From Nocardiopsis endophytica (GTDB lineage Bacteria; Actinomycetota; Actinomycetes; Streptosporangiales; Streptosporangiaceae): a DNA stretch of 32,210 nt. A program made the translations under genes and the position numbers. Position 1 is the stretch's first letter. Each line of letters opens with the position of its first letter. Under the pieces are notes generated by a model. It was given only the letters and a program-made list of their open reading frames with translations, did not search any database and had not been told where the DNA came from. The DNA is taken from the NCBI RefSeq assembly GCF_027706725.1, contig NZ_JAQFWQ010000081.1, positions 1 to 32,210 of the forward strand, read 5' to 3'. Positions 1 to 7,968 of the stretch are shown one piece after another.

Positions 1-64
1 CGGGAGAAACGACGCTTCCGGGCCGGTTTTGGGGGCGCTTTTCCCGAGATCAACGGCGCAGGGC
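1..64 (-). repeat. Intergenic repeat, copy A
   Basis: Read on the minus strand, this stretch begins with CTGCGCCGTTGATCTCGGG and ends with CGGCCCGGAAGCGTCGTTTC. Both blocks are found in the same order and at nearly the same spacing in copy B at 21091-21154, on the plus strand. The roughly 20 bases between the blocks differ. The copy reaches the window edge and may extend further left. It lies outside any gene. I do not recognise the element; it may be a family of dispersed intergenic repeats of this genome. The rest of the interval up to 299 shows no gene I can support. Confidence 0.7.
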
Positions 65-299
65 CGGCGGGGCGCCTCCCGTGAAGGCACACCCTCGGAA
101 GACGGTGCGCGGACCTCTCTGCGGCGGACGGCCCCGGCCGAGAGGCGGGGCGCCGGGCGGACTCCCGAGGAGCCGGCCAGGTCAGGGGCCGACCGAGCCC
201 CCGACCGCCCGCCGGACGGCTGCGGCCGCGCGGATGTCACCGCTCTGTGCCGCGTGGCCCGGGAGGGTCCCGGAGGGCGGGCAGTGTGCGGCCGAGGGC

Positions 300-1157
300 T
301 CAGTGCCGGTCCGCGCCGGTGATGCGCCGCGCCGTCTCGACGAAGCCCGGCAGCGCCGGGTGGGCCGCGTCGCGGCGCCACACCAGGTGCACCTGGACGG
401 CGGGGGCGTCCTCCAGCGGCACGTACACCACCTCGGCGTGCCGCCGCGTCATCGCCACCGACCCCAGGGTCACCCCGATGCCCGCGCCCGCCGCGATCAG
501 GTCGATCCATTCGTCGACGTTGGCCGTGTCCCCGACCACGCGGGGGCGCGGCCCCTCGCCCCACATCCCGGGGCCGGTGGTGCCGGTGACCGTGTTGACG
601 AGGAGGCCCTCCCCCGCCAGGTCGGCCAGGGCGAGCGCCTCCGCCCCCGCCAGCCTGTGCCCGGCGGGCAGCGCCGCCCACCGCTCCTCGCGGTGCAGCC
701 GCGCCCCGGCGTACCCGCGCTCGGGCGGTGCCCCGCGCACCACGCACGCGTCCACCTCCCCGGCCTCCAGGCGCTCCATCGCGTCGTCGCGGCGGACCAG
801 CTCGAGCGGGTGGTCCGGGTGCCCCTGCCGCCAGGCCCGCAGCAGCGGGCTGGTGAAGGGGCCGAAGGCGCCCCAGGCGTGCCCGACCCGCAGCGGGCGC
901 CCGGCCGGTGCCCGGACCGCCTCCTCGAACGCGTCCAGGGCGCGCTGGGCCCGGTCCCGGAACGCCTCCCCCTCGGCGGTCGCCTCGACGCCCCGGGGTG
1001 AGCGGCGCAGCAGGGCGGCGCCCACGTGCTGCTCCAGGTCGGCCAGGGTGCGCGAGAGGGCGGGCTGGGTGATGTGCAGGCGCCGGGCGGCCCGGGTGAT
1101 GCTGCGCTCCTCCACGGCCGCCAGGAACGCCCGCAGGTGGCGGATCTCGACCCCCAT
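300..1157 (-). CDS. LysR-family transcriptional regulator
   Basis: A 285-residue DNA-binding regulator of normal LysR length. Residues 1-60 form the winged helix-turn-helix, with the family pattern RHLRAFLAAVEERSITRAA followed by LHITQPALSRTLADLE. The rest is the periplasmic-binding-protein-like effector domain, starting with the PLRVGH strand. I chose the ATG at 1157, which puts the HTH at the usual distance from the N-terminus; an in-frame ATG at 1178 adds seven residues. Neither start has a strong ribosome-binding site. It diverges from the EamA exporter gene at 1307, the usual layout in which a LysR protein controls its divergent neighbour and itself. A palindrome at 1179-1197 is the likely operator. 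The ligand is unknown. Family call is firm, target is inferred. Confidence 0.93.
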   Translation of the reverse strand: MGVEIRHLRAFLAAVEERSITRAARRLHITQPALSRTLADLEQHVGAALLRRSPRGVEATAEGEAFRDRAQRALDAFEEAVRAPAGRPLRVGHAWGAFGPFTSPLLRAWRQGHPDHPLELVRRDDAMERLEAGEVDACVVRGAPPERGYAGARLHREERWAALPAGHRLAGAEALALADLAGEGLLVNTVTGTTGPGMWGEGPRPRVVGDTANVDEWIDLIAAGAGIGVTLGSVAMTRRHAEVVYVPLEDAPAVQVHLVWRRDAAHPALPGFVETARRITGADRH

Positions 1158-1178
1158 GCCCGCAGAGCATACCCCCAT

Positions 1179-1197
1179 CGGGAAACGGCATTTCCCG
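1179..1197. promoter_or_regulatory. Palindrome between lysR and exporter gene, likely operator
   Basis: CGGGAAA-cggca-TTTCCCG is a perfect 7-5-7 inverted repeat just upstream of the lysR start and about 110 bases before the divergent EamA gene. Its size and dyad symmetry fit a LysR-type recognition site in a divergent control region. Binding is inferred from position only. Confidence 0.5.
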
Positions 1198-1306
1198 GCG
1201 CCTCCGATGAATGGCTAGAAAAGGAATCCGGGATGCGTTCCGGAGCGCCCGGGGCCCGGACGCCTCCTTTTCCGTTTCCCCGGCCCCTACCGGATCGGAG
1301 TCCCCC

Positions 1307-2293
1307 ATGGCCGCCTCCGCAGTGTCCGTGCGGGCGGCCGCCGCGGCGGCCCCCGCCGTGTTCGTGCTGCTGTGGGCGAGCGGGCCGCTGGCCGTTCAGG
1401 CCGGGCTGCCGCACACGACCGTCCCCGCGTTCCTGTTCCTTCGGGCGGCGGGCGCCGCCGCGCTCTCGTGGGGCGTCTGGGCGCTGGTCCGCGACCCCCT
1501 GCCCGCAGGGGGTCGCCCCTGGCTGCGGCTGGGGGCGGTCGCCCTGCTCATGCAGGTCGTCTACCAGGGGTTCTTCTTCCTGGCGCTGGCGGCCGACTCG
1601 CCCGCGGCCACGGTGATCGTGATCGTCGCCCTGCAGCCGGTGCTGACCGCCGCCGTCGCCGCGTGGACCTCCGGAGGGCGCGGCGCGGCGCTGTGGGCCG
1701 GGCTGGCCCTGGGGGTGGCCGGGGCGGCGCTGACGGCCGGGGCGGGGCTGGGCGAGCTGTCCGGCGGCGACGGCGGTGCGCTGGGCCTGGCCTGCGCGTT
1801 CGCCGCGCTCTTGGGCATCACCGCCGGGACCCTGGTGCAGGGGCGCGCGTCGGGGACCGGGCTGTGGGCGTCGCTGGCACTGCAGAGCACGCTCAGCGCG
1901 GCCGTGTTCGCGGTGGTCGCCCTGGCGGGCGGCCGGATGCGGTTCGACTGGGAGCCGGGCCTGCTGGTCGGCGCCGGGTGGATGGCGGCGGTGGTCTCGG
2001 TGGGGGCCACGGCGCTGCTGTACGCGATGGTGGCGCGCGGCGAGGCGACCGGGGTGACCGCGCTCTTCTTCTGCGTGCCGCCGGTGACGGCCCTGCTGGA
2101 GTGGGCGGTGCACGGCCGCGTGCCGGGCCCGGTGGAGGCGGCGGGGATGGTGTGCGCGGCCGCGGCGATCGCCGCCGTGCGGCGCGCGCCGGTGGGCCGC
2201 CCGGCCGGCGGGGCACGGCCGGGGGCGGACCGGAAGGCCGACGGCGCCGGCGCCCCCGAACGGCGGAATGCGCACCCCGCCCGCCGGTGGTGA
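1307..2293 (+). CDS. EamA/DMT-family transporter
   Basis: A 328-residue integral membrane protein of the drug/metabolite transporter superfamily. It has about ten hydrophobic segments arranged as two EamA repeats. The first holds VFVLLWASGPLAVQAGLPH and FLFLRAAGAAALSW, the second starts near residue 145 and includes TALLYAMVARGEATGVTALFF and PPVTALLEW. The ATG at 1307 is preceded by CGGAG at 1296-1300 and starts right before the first membrane segment, so I prefer it to the in-frame ATG at 1211, which would add a polar 32-residue leader. These proteins usually export small metabolites or amino acids across the inner membrane. It is divergent from a LysR regulator that probably controls it. 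The C-terminal 35 residues are a polar Arg/Pro/Gly-rich tail. Substrate cannot be told. Confidence 0.9.
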   Translation: MAASAVSVRAAAAAAPAVFVLLWASGPLAVQAGLPHTTVPAFLFLRAAGAAALSWGVWALVRDPLPAGGRPWLRLGAVALLMQVVYQGFFFLALAADSPAATVIVIVALQPVLTAAVAAWTSGGRGAALWAGLALGVAGAALTAGAGLGELSGGDGGALGLACAFAALLGITAGTLVQGRASGTGLWASLALQSTLSAAVFAVVALAGGRMRFDWEPGLLVGAGWMAAVVSVGATALLYAMVARGEATGVTALFFCVPPVTALLEWAVHGRVPGPVEAAGMVCAAAAIAAVRRAPVGRPAGGARPGADRKADGAGAPERRNAHPARRW

Positions 2294-2335
2294 CGCAATT
2301 CTCCATTGTTCTCCGCCGTCCGGCGCCTTTTCCGC

Positions 2336-2364
2336 TTGCCGCCGCCGCGGCGATGTCGTATATC
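2336..2364 (+). promoter_or_regulatory. Promoter of the guanidinium exporter operon
   Basis: TTGCCG at 2336 and TATATC at 2359 are separated by 17 bases, a good fit to a housekeeping sigma -35/-10 pair in a very GC-rich background. Transcription would begin around 2371, which places the riboswitch at 2391-2432 inside the 5' leader. Assignment rests on consensus match and spacing. Confidence 0.6.
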
Positions 2365-2390
2365 TCTTGGCAGGGACCCGGCGATCGGGC

Positions 2391-2432
2391 CCGCGGACGA
2401 GGGAGCCGTACCCGCTCGACGACAAGACGGCC
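2391..2432 (+). promoter_or_regulatory. Guanidine-III riboswitch (ykkC-III, mini pseudoknot class)
   Basis: The leader of the SMR operon contains GGACGAGG, then GCCGTACCCG, then GACAAGACGGC, in the order and spacing of the compact guanidine-III aptamer known from actinobacteria, such as Thermobifida. Two interleaved helices can be drawn, giving the expected H-type pseudoknot. The first pairs GCGG 2393-2396 with CCGC 2412-2415, the second pairs GCCGT 2405-2409 with ACGGC 2427-2431. The first helix differs from the CCGG/CCGG I recall from Thermobifida, yet it still pairs. The aptamer ends 21 bases before the SMR start at 2454, so a switch acting on ribosome access (GAGGT at 2440-2444) is plausible. 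The downstream genes encode SugE/Gdx exporters, the typical targets of this RNA. Confidence 0.9.
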
Positions 2433-2453
2433 ATGGAATGAGGTCGGAATTTC

Positions 2454-2768
2454 ATGGCGTGGTTCGTCCTGGTCGCCTCCGGGGTCCTGGAGGCCGTGTG
2501 GGCCTCGGCCCTGTCGGCCTCCGAGGGTTTCCGCCGACGGCGCCCCACGGTCCTGTTCTTCATCGCACTCGCCCTGAGCATGGGCGGGCTGGCCTGGGCC
2601 ATGACGTCCCTGCCGACCGGGACCGCCTACGCGGTGTGGGTGGGCATCGGCGCCACCCTGACGGTGGTGTGGGGCTTCGCCACCCGGCAGGACCGGGCCT
2701 CGGCGTCCAAGATCCTGCTGCTGGTGCTGCTGGTCGGCTCCATCATCGGCCTGAAGGCGGTGAGCTGA
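2454..2768 (+). CDS. sugE: SMR-family guanidinium exporter, subunit 1 (SugE/Gdx type)
   Basis: A 104-residue small multidrug resistance protein with four membrane helices, the standard family size. It aligns well with E. coli SugE, for instance in WAMTSLPTGTAYAVWVGIGA. The residues known to line the substrate site of Gdx proteins are all present: Glu13, Trp16, Ser42, Tyr59 and Trp62. Proteins of this subtype work as antiparallel dimers that exchange guanidinium for protons across the membrane. The gene follows a guanidine-III riboswitch, which independently points to guanidinium as substrate. It is followed after two bases by a second SMR gene, so the transporter may be a heterodimer. The start is supported by GAGGT nine bases upstream. 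Confidence 0.95.
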   Translation: MAWFVLVASGVLEAVWASALSASEGFRRRRPTVLFFIALALSMGGLAWAMTSLPTGTAYAVWVGIGATLTVVWGFATRQDRASASKILLLVLLVGSIIGLKAVS

Positions 2769-2770
2769 GC

Positions 2771-3136
2771 ATGCGCATGCCGTGGATGGTCCTTCTGGTC
2801 AGCGCGGTGTTCGAGGCCGTGTGGGCCACCGCGATGGGCATGTCGGACGGGTTCAGCGAGCCGGTCCCGACCGCGGTGTTCGCGGTCGCGCTGGCGGTGA
2901 GCATGGTGGGCCTGGGCTGGGCGGTCAAGCACATCCCGATCGGGACCGGGTACGCGGTCTGGGTCGGCCTCGGCGCGGCGCTGACGGTGGTGTACGCGAT
3001 GGCCACCGGGGCCGAGCCGGTGTCGGCGGCCAAGGCCGTTTTCATCGGCGGCATCATCCTGGCCGTGGTGGGCCTGAAACTGGTCCCGGGCGAAAAGGCC
3101 CCCGATGAGGGCGCCCGGTGGAGCGTCGACGCCTGA
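2771..3136 (+). CDS. sugE: SMR-family guanidinium exporter, subunit 2 (SugE/Gdx type)
   Basis: A 121-residue four-helix SMR protein, paralogous to the preceding gene and starting two bases after its stop, hence co-translated. The substrate-site residues of Gdx proteins are conserved here too, as Glu15, Trp18, Ser44, Tyr61 and Trp64, with the motif IGTGYAVWVGLGAALTVVY. It differs from its partner by a longer polar C-terminal tail (about 16 residues after VGLKLVPG). Paired SMR genes often make obligate heterodimers with fixed opposite topologies; whether that holds here can be tested by comparing positive charges in the loops. Expression is expected to be controlled by the guanidine-III riboswitch upstream of the first gene. 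Confidence 0.94.
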   Translation: MRMPWMVLLVSAVFEAVWATAMGMSDGFSEPVPTAVFAVALAVSMVGLGWAVKHIPIGTGYAVWVGLGAALTVVYAMATGAEPVSAAKAVFIGGIILAVVGLKLVPGEKAPDEGARWSVDA

Positions 3137-3190
3137 CGCCGCGACCGGGAACGCCCTCCGGGGTACCGGCACCCGTTTACCCTGTGGGTC

Positions 3191-3634
3191 ATGCCGGATC
3201 AGCATCGCATGCGCGACGGGCGCGTTCCCGAGTGCGGGATCGACCCGTTCTCGCTCTTCCTGTTCCACGCGGACCCCGACCCCCGCTACGTCCTCGAGCT
3301 CGGCCAGGACGCGGTGGGGGCGGTGAAGGGAGTTTTCGTCGCGCAGGGGCAGGCGGGAGGGGCGGGTGACTGGAATGTCGTCGCCGCTCTCGCGGCCCAG
3401 GCGGAGGCACCGGACATCGCCGACCTGCTGAACTCGGTCCGTCTCGAATTCGAGTCGGGGCAATTCCACCAAGCGGACGGCACGCGGGACGACTATTTCG
3501 CCGTGACGGCGGACGAGGCGGATGTGGGCGCACTGCGCAGGCTCGGAATGGTGCTGGCCGGCCTGTACCGCGATTCCGAACGCCTCGGTGGCCTGATCAG
3601 GGAGGCCGATCCGGACCTCTTCGAGCTCTCTTGA
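3191..3634 (+). CDS. Hypothetical protein
   Basis: A 147-residue acidic, soluble protein that I do not recognise. It has no signal peptide or membrane segment. The N-terminal part holds FSLFLFHADPDPRYVLELGQ. The middle is acidic and the C-terminal 40 residues look helical (VGALRRLGMVLAGLYRDSER). Codon bias follows coding expectation, and the frame is open from 3191 to a stop at 3634. No good ribosome-binding site is seen, but TACCCT at 3178-3183 lies just upstream of the ATG, so a leaderless transcript is possible, as is common in actinobacteria. It sits 54 bases after the SMR operon but need not belong to it. Confidence 0.65.
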   Translation: MPDQHRMRDGRVPECGIDPFSLFLFHADPDPRYVLELGQDAVGAVKGVFVAQGQAGGAGDWNVVAALAAQAEAPDIADLLNSVRLEFESGQFHQADGTRDDYFAVTADEADVGALRRLGMVLAGLYRDSERLGGLIREADPDLFELS

Positions 3635-3720
3635 ACGCCGGTGGGTACGACGGAGGGATCCTCGCCGGTGCTGTGACCGCTCGGGTTCACCGCGGCCGTT
3701 GAAGAGCCGGTGCAAGAGGC

Positions 3721-3759
3721 GTCCGCTCCGGCGGACCCCCGGGGATGAGAAAACCCCGG
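3721..3759 (+). terminator. Two tandem stem-loops after the hypothetical gene
   Basis: GTCCGC-tccg-GCGGAC (3721-3736) and CCGGGG-atgagaaaa-CCCCGG (3739-3759) are perfect 6-bp hairpins in the gap between the genes at 3191 and 3811. The second overlaps a 12-base palindrome CCGGAATTCCGG. They may end transcription of the upstream gene or shape the leader of the next one. No T-run follows. Confidence 0.35.
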
Positions 3760-3810
3760 AATTCCGGAAGACTTCCCCTCCGCCGCCCCCGACGTCCGCG
3801 GAGGAATTCC

Positions 3811-4758
3811 ATGACGCCCTATCTCGGCTCCGGCCCCTATTGCTATGCCAGCTCGATCGGAATGGTCCTCGGTGAGCGCGCGCCCGCGGGCCACGTCATC
3901 GAGACGCTCACCGGCTCCCCTTTCGGAGTGCAGCTCATCGAAGGGCGCCGGCCCTTTTTCGACCCCCTCGGCTGGGACCCGGAGGCCGGTGTGGCGGCGG
4001 CGCTCGGCCTGCTCGGCGTCTCCTACGAGCGCACGGGCGGGGGAACACCCGAAGAGGCGTTGGCGCGGCTGCGCGCCGCCTGCGCGCGCGGGCCCGTCAT
4101 CGCCGGTCCCCTCGACATGGGCCTGCTGACCCACCACCCAGGCGAGCGCGGCCCCGACGGCGGCGACCACTATGTCGTCGTGCTGTCGGCCGACGACGGC
4201 ACAGTCGTCTTGCACGACCCGCACGGCTTCCCCTATGCCGCGCTGCCCGCCCCCGACTTCGTCCGCGCCTGGCGGGCCGATGCCGTCGAGTACGCCGACA
4301 CTCCCTTCACCATGCGCTCCGACTTCGCGTCCACCGGCCCCGTCTCGGCCGGGGAGGCGCTCGTGCGCAGCCTGCCCCGAGCCCTGGAATGGCTCGACGC
4401 GCGGGGAGAAGGCGCCGCGCCGGTGGGGTCTCTCGGCGGCGCCGGGGCGGTCGAGGCGCTGGCGGCCCTGGTGCGCTCGGGACTCGCCCCGGACACACGG
4501 GTGCTGCTGGAGGTGTTCGGTGTGCGCGTCGGCGCGCGCCGCCTGTCCGACGCCGCGCGGTGCCTGGCCGAGGTGGGGCTCGACGCCCCCGCCGCCGTGG
4601 CCGCCGAACAGGCGCGGCTGCTCGGCGCCGTCCAGTACCCCCTCTCCCGGGGGGACGACCCCGGCCTGGAGGCCGCGCTGCGCCGCCTCGCCCCGACCTA
4701 CCCGCGCCTGCGCGACGCCCTCGCCCAGGCCTTGCACGGCCTCCCGGCCCGCCGATAG
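3811..4758 (+). CDS. BtrH/C39-like cysteine protein
   Basis: A 315-residue soluble protein. Its N-terminal 150 residues resemble the papain-like fold of the BtrH N-terminal and C39-like peptidase families. A cysteine follows a short lead (PYCYASSIGMVLG, Cys11), a histidine lies in GDHYVVVLSADDG, and an aspartate in LHDPHGFPYA. These are the places expected for a Cys-His-Asp triad. BtrH itself moves an acyl side chain from a carrier protein to butirosin; relatives act as acyltransferases or peptidases. The C-terminal half is helical and Ala/Leu-rich with no motif I know. I chose ATG 3811 because GGAGG lies nine bases before it; an in-frame ATG at 3745 would add 22 Arg-rich residues. No biosynthetic genes or carrier proteins are adjacent, so the substrate is open. 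Confidence 0.7.
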   Translation: MTPYLGSGPYCYASSIGMVLGERAPAGHVIETLTGSPFGVQLIEGRRPFFDPLGWDPEAGVAAALGLLGVSYERTGGGTPEEALARLRAACARGPVIAGPLDMGLLTHHPGERGPDGGDHYVVVLSADDGTVVLHDPHGFPYAALPAPDFVRAWRADAVEYADTPFTMRSDFASTGPVSAGEALVRSLPRALEWLDARGEGAAPVGSLGGAGAVEALAALVRSGLAPDTRVLLEVFGVRVGARRLSDAARCLAEVGLDAPAAVAAEQARLLGAVQYPLSRGDDPGLEAALRRLAPTYPRLRDALAQALHGLPARR

Positions 4759-4762
4759 GTCC

Positions 4763-4788
4763 GCCCGCCCCCGCGTGCGGGGGCGGGC
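4763..4788. terminator. Bidirectional terminator hairpin between convergent genes
   Basis: GCCCGCCCCCGC (4763-4774) pairs perfectly with GCGGGGGCGGGC (4777-4788), a 12-bp GC stem with a minimal loop. It lies between the stop of the BtrH-like gene and the stop of the leftward ABC permease gene and can serve both. There is no U-tract, which is common in actinobacterial terminators. Confidence 0.75.
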
Positions 4789-4795
4789 GCCGTCA

Positions 4796-6433
4796 TCAGC
4801 CTCCGGCCAGGTCCCTGCGCCCGTAGCCGTAGGCCGCCAGCCCCGCCAGGGCCGCCGCCGCGGCGACGGTGGCCGCGACCGGCCCCGCTGAGAACGGCTC
4901 CACCGGCATCCGCGCGATGTGGTCGAGCGGTGACAGGTCCATCAGCCACTGCGGCCAGCCCAGGCTCGGCGCGAAGAACCGGACCACCCCTCCGTACAGC
5001 ACCACGGCCCAGACCGCGGGCAGCGCCCGGGGCGCGAAGCCGTGCAGCAGCGCGGCCACCGACAGAACCAGCAGCACCTCCGGGATGCGCACCACCGCGG
5101 CGGCGAAGACCGGCCCCAGTGCCGAGGCGTCGCCGGTCGACCACGCCGCACCTGCGGCCATCGCCGCGCCCACCGCCACCGCCATGGCGGTCCCCGCCGC
5201 GGCGGTCACCGCCAGCCACGCCCGGAGCCACGCGCTCCGCGCCGTGGGGCCCGCCAGCGGCAGCGCGGTGCGTCCGCGCACCTCGTCGGTGCGCAGCGAG
5301 ACCACGGCCAGCACCGCGTACACGCACACCAGCAGCCCCATCGCGACCGCCATCAGGCTCAGGTAGCCCGCCTGCACGTTCCCGCCGGTGCCGAAGAACG
5401 CGTCCGCGGCATCGGCCCCGGCCAGCGCCCCCGTCAGGGACCCGTAGACGAACGCGGCCACCGTGAGCACGCCGCCCCACCACAGGATCGAGGTGCGCTG
5501 CAGCCGGAACGCCAGCGCCAGGGGCGAGCGCAGCCACGGCGCCGCCCCTCCCCGGCCCGAGCGCTCGGCCAGCAGCCCCGACCCCAGGTCGCGCCGCTCG
5601 GACAGCGCGTACCCCCCGGCCGCGAGCGCCGCGGCGAGCGCGACCGACAGCCCCAGGGGCCACCACCGCTCGTCAGCCAGCACCCGGGTGTACTGGGCCC
5701 AGGCCAGGGGGGAGAGCCAGGTCAGAGCGCTGCCGCCGTCCTGTTGCAGGGCGCCGATCCCGCGCACGGCCCAGGCCGCGAGCAGCGCCGCGCCCGCGAT
5801 GCCCGCGGCCGCGCGGGACAAGGCGGCCAGTTGCGCGGTCAGCGCGGTCGCCCCCGCGAAGACCAGGCCGGTCGTACCGACCGCCGCCCCGAACAGCAGG
5901 GCCGACCCGGCCGGGTACCCGGCGGCGCCCAGGAAGGCGGCCAGGAGCCCGGCGAGAACGGCGTCGGCCGCCGCGGCCAGTAGCAGCGCGGCGCTGAGCG
6001 GCGCCTGCCGCCCCACGGGCGCGGCCCGCACGAGCTCCGCGCGGCCCGTCTGCTCCTCGGCGCGGGTGTGCCGCGCGACGGCCAGGATGTTCATCAGCCC
6101 GGCCGCGAGCAGGAACTCCAGGAAGTAGGAGGAGACCATGGCCCGCTCGACGGTCGCCTGGCCCAGGCCGAACGCCGGCCCGGTGAACAGCGCGACCATG
6201 GGCGTGTCCATCAGTCGCACGTACTCGGCCAGGGCCCGCGGGTCGGGGTTGGCGACCTGCATGACGGTGTGCCCGTAGGGCGCGAAGGCGGAGATGCCCA
6301 GCAGCCACAGCGGCAGGCGGATCCGGTCGCGCCGGAGCGCCGCCCGCAGCAGGCTCCCGGTGCCCGCCAGGGTCCGCTCGCGCAGCCGGGCGCCGGTGCC
6401 CGGCAGCGGCGGGGCGGCGGCCGGGGCACTCAT
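4796..6433 (-). CDS. ABC-2 type exporter permease
   Basis: A 545-residue polytopic membrane protein with about twelve hydrophobic segments in two similar halves, the organisation of the large permeases annotated as exporters of polyketide antibiotics. Segments include [36 protein letters not shown] and, in the second half, [20 protein letters not shown] followed by [20 protein letters not shown]. The motif [17 protein letters not shown] and its second-half counterpart [12 protein letters not shown] show the internal duplication. The ATG at 6433 overlaps the ATPase stop by four bases (ATGA), so the two are translated together. With the ATPase it should form an inner-membrane efflux pump. Control is by the TetR protein encoded first in the operon. 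The substrate is unknown but probably a toxic hydrophobic compound. Confidence 0.92.
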   Translation of the reverse strand: MSAPAAAPPLPGTGARLRERTLAGTGSLLRAALRRDRIRLPLWLLGISAFAPYGHTVMQVANPDPRALAEYVRLMDTPMVALFTGPAFGLGQATVERAMVSSYFLEFLLAAGLMNILAVARHTRAEEQTGRAELVRAAPVGRQAPLSAALLLAAAADAVLAGLLAAFLGAAGYPAGSALLFGAAVGTTGLVFAGATALTAQLAALSRAAAGIAGAALLAAWAVRGIGALQQDGGSALTWLSPLAWAQYTRVLADERWWPLGLSVALAAALAAGGYALSERRDLGSGLLAERSGRGGAAPWLRSPLALAFRLQRTSILWWGGVLTVAAFVYGSLTGALAGADAADAFFGTGGNVQAGYLSLMAVAMGLLVCVYAVLAVVSLRTDEVRGRTALPLAGPTARSAWLRAWLAVTAAAGTAMAVAVGAAMAAGAAWSTGDASALGPVFAAAVVRIPEVLLVLSVAALLHGFAPRALPAVWAVVLYGGVVRFFAPSLGWPQWLMDLSPLDHIARMPVEPFSAGPVAATVAAAAALAGLAAYGYGRRDLAGG

Positions 6434-7326
6434 CGGGCCGCCTCCTGGCCGCCGTAGTGGCGCAGCATGAGCTCCTCCAGCGTCGGCGGGTGGCTGATCA
6501 GCGACAGGATCCCGAAGCCGGAGAGGTGGGCGATGGCCGCCCCCAGGTGGTCGCCTTCGGCGCTGAAGCGCGTCCGGCCGCCGTCCGTGCGCACGTCGTG
6601 CACCCCCGGCAGGTCCTCCAGGCCGGTGGCGGGCCGCGCGGTGGCGGCCTCCACCGAGGTGCGGGTGAGGTGCCGCAGCTGCTCCAGCGTCCCGGCCTCG
6701 ACGATCCGGCCCTGCTTGATGATGCTGACCCGGTCGGCGAGCCGCTCGACCTGGGCGAGGATGTGGCTGGACAGCAGCACCGTGCGCCCCTGGGCCTTGA
6801 GCTCGCCCACGGCCTGTTGGAACTCGGCCTCCATCAGGGGGTCGAGCCCGCTGGTGGGCTCGTCCAGCACGAGCAGTTCGGCGTCCGAGGCCAGGGCGGC
6901 GACCAGGGCGACCTTTTGCCGGTTGCCCTTGGAGTAGGCGCGGCCCCTCTTTCGGGTGTCCAGCTGGAAGCGCTCGACGAGGGACCTGCGGCGGGCCGGG
7001 TCCAGGCCGCCGCGCAGCCGGCCGAGGAGGTCGATGGCCTCTCCGCCGGTGAGCGAGGGCCACAGCTCCACGTCGCCGGGCACGTAGGCGAGGCGGCGGT
7101 GCAGCTCGACCGCCTGTGTCCAGGGGTCGCCGCCGAGCAGGCGCGCGCTTCCGGCGTCGGCCCGGACGAGTCCGAGGAGGATGCGCACGGTGGTGGACTT
7201 CCCCGCGCCGTTCGGGCCCAGGAAGCCGTGCACCTCCCCGGAGCGGATGGTCAGGTCCAGCCCGTCGAGGGCACGGGTGCGCCCGTAGGTCTTGACGAGC
7301 CCGGAGGTGGTGATGGCGGCGGTCAT
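6430..7326 (-). CDS. ABC transporter ATP-binding protein
   Basis: A 298-residue cytoplasmic ATPase. Walker A is GPNGAGKST at residues 37-45, the signature region reads [15 protein letters not shown] (a common variant in this subfamily), Walker B is [13 protein letters not shown], and the switch histidine lies in TVLLSSHIL. After the nucleotide-binding domain, residues 225-298 form the extra C-terminal domain typical of drug-export ATPases, ending in [17 protein letters not shown]. The start overlaps the tetR stop by four bases and the stop overlaps the permease start by four bases, so tetR, ATPase and permease form one coupled operon. It powers the permease at 4796-6433. Confidence 0.95.
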   Translation of the reverse strand: MTAAITTSGLVKTYGRTRALDGLDLTIRSGEVHGFLGPNGAGKSTTVRILLGLVRADAGSARLLGGDPWTQAVELHRRLAYVPGDVELWPSLTGGEAIDLLGRLRGGLDPARRRSLVERFQLDTRKRGRAYSKGNRQKVALVAALASDAELLVLDEPTSGLDPLMEAEFQQAVGELKAQGRTVLLSSHILAQVERLADRVSIIKQGRIVEAGTLEQLRHLTRTSVEAATARPATGLEDLPGVHDVRTDGGRTRFSAEGDHLGAAIAHLSGFGILSLISHPPTLEELMLRHYGGQEAAR

Positions 7327-7907
7327 GAGCGGCTCCGGTAGCCGGTCTGGCGGAGGACGTCCAGGAGGAGCCGTTCGATCTCCTCGGCGGGCGCCGGTCC
7401 GGGGTGGGTGGTGAGGTGGTCGGCCACGGCGCCGGTGAGGATCCGCTGGACGACCTGCAGGTCGGTGCCCTCGGGGAAGGCCCCGCGGGCGTGGTCGCGC
7501 TCCAGGGCGGCGCGGACCCAGGCGTCGCGCCGCTCGACGTTGGCGCTCATGTAGGCCCGGCCGAGCTCGGGGTGGTCGTACACCGCGGTCATCAGGCGCA
7601 GGGTCAGCAGCCTGAGCCGGGGGTCGGCCAGGGCCTGGGCCCAGTAGGACAGGAGCTGCTCGGCGCCGTCGCACTCGGGCAGGTCGGCGGGGTCGCCCTG
7701 GGCGCGGGTGATGGCGGCGACCAGCATGCGCGTCTTGTCGGGGTGGCGCCGGTACACGGTGGCGCGGGTGACCCCGGCCCGCTTGGCCACCTGCTCGACG
7801 CTGGTGCCGTCGACGCCGTGTTCGATGAGCAGGTCCAGGGCGGCGTCCAGGATGGCGGCGTCGGCCTCGGAGCTGCGGGGGCGGCCGGGCCGGGGGGCGT
7901 CGCTCAT
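7323..7907 (-). CDS. TetR-family repressor of the ABC exporter operon
   Basis: A 194-residue regulator. The N-terminal HTH spans about residues 15-62 and contains [19 protein letters not shown] and [19 protein letters not shown], the classic TetR helix-turn-helix and following helix. The C-terminal part carries a TetR_C-like ligand and dimer domain. It is the first gene of the operon with the ATPase and permease. A perfect 31-base palindrome lies 62 bases upstream and is its evident operator, implying autorepression relieved by the exported compound. The ATG at 7907 has no ribosome-binding site of its own. Instead it overlaps the stop of a short leader ORF (7904-7939) that has a good one, so translation is probably coupled to the leader. 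Confidence 0.94.
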   Translation of the reverse strand: MSDAPRPGRPRSSEADAAILDAALDLLIEHGVDGTSVEQVAKRAGVTRATVYRRHPDKTRMLVAAITRAQGDPADLPECDGAEQLLSYWAQALADPRLRLLTLRLMTAVYDHPELGRAYMSANVERRDAWVRAALERDHARGAFPEGTDLQVVQRILTGAVADHLTTHPGPAPAEEIERLLLDVLRQTGYRSRS

Positions 7908-7939
7908 CGCGGCGCGCCGGGGGTGCGGAGGGACGGCAT
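7904..7939 (-). CDS. Eleven-codon leader ORF coupled to tetR
   Basis: An ATG at 7939 preceded by AGGAGG (four bases away) opens a reading frame coding [11 protein letters not shown]. Its TGA overlaps the tetR ATG as ATGA. The tetR start has no Shine-Dalgarno sequence, while the leader has the only one in this transcript leader. This looks like a translational coupling device, possibly sensing translation state. The peptide itself may have no function. It could also be chance, but strong SD plus exact stop/start overlap is unusual. Confidence 0.5.
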   Translation of the reverse strand: MPSLRTPGAPR

Positions 7940-7968
7940 GGGGCCTCCTGGGGAGTCGGCATCGTCGG

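Noticed and set aside
3745-3810. N-terminal extension of the BtrH-like protein
   Set aside because: The 22 residues are Arg/Pro-rich, overlap the stem-loops and have no ribosome-binding site, while ATG 3811 has GGAGG.
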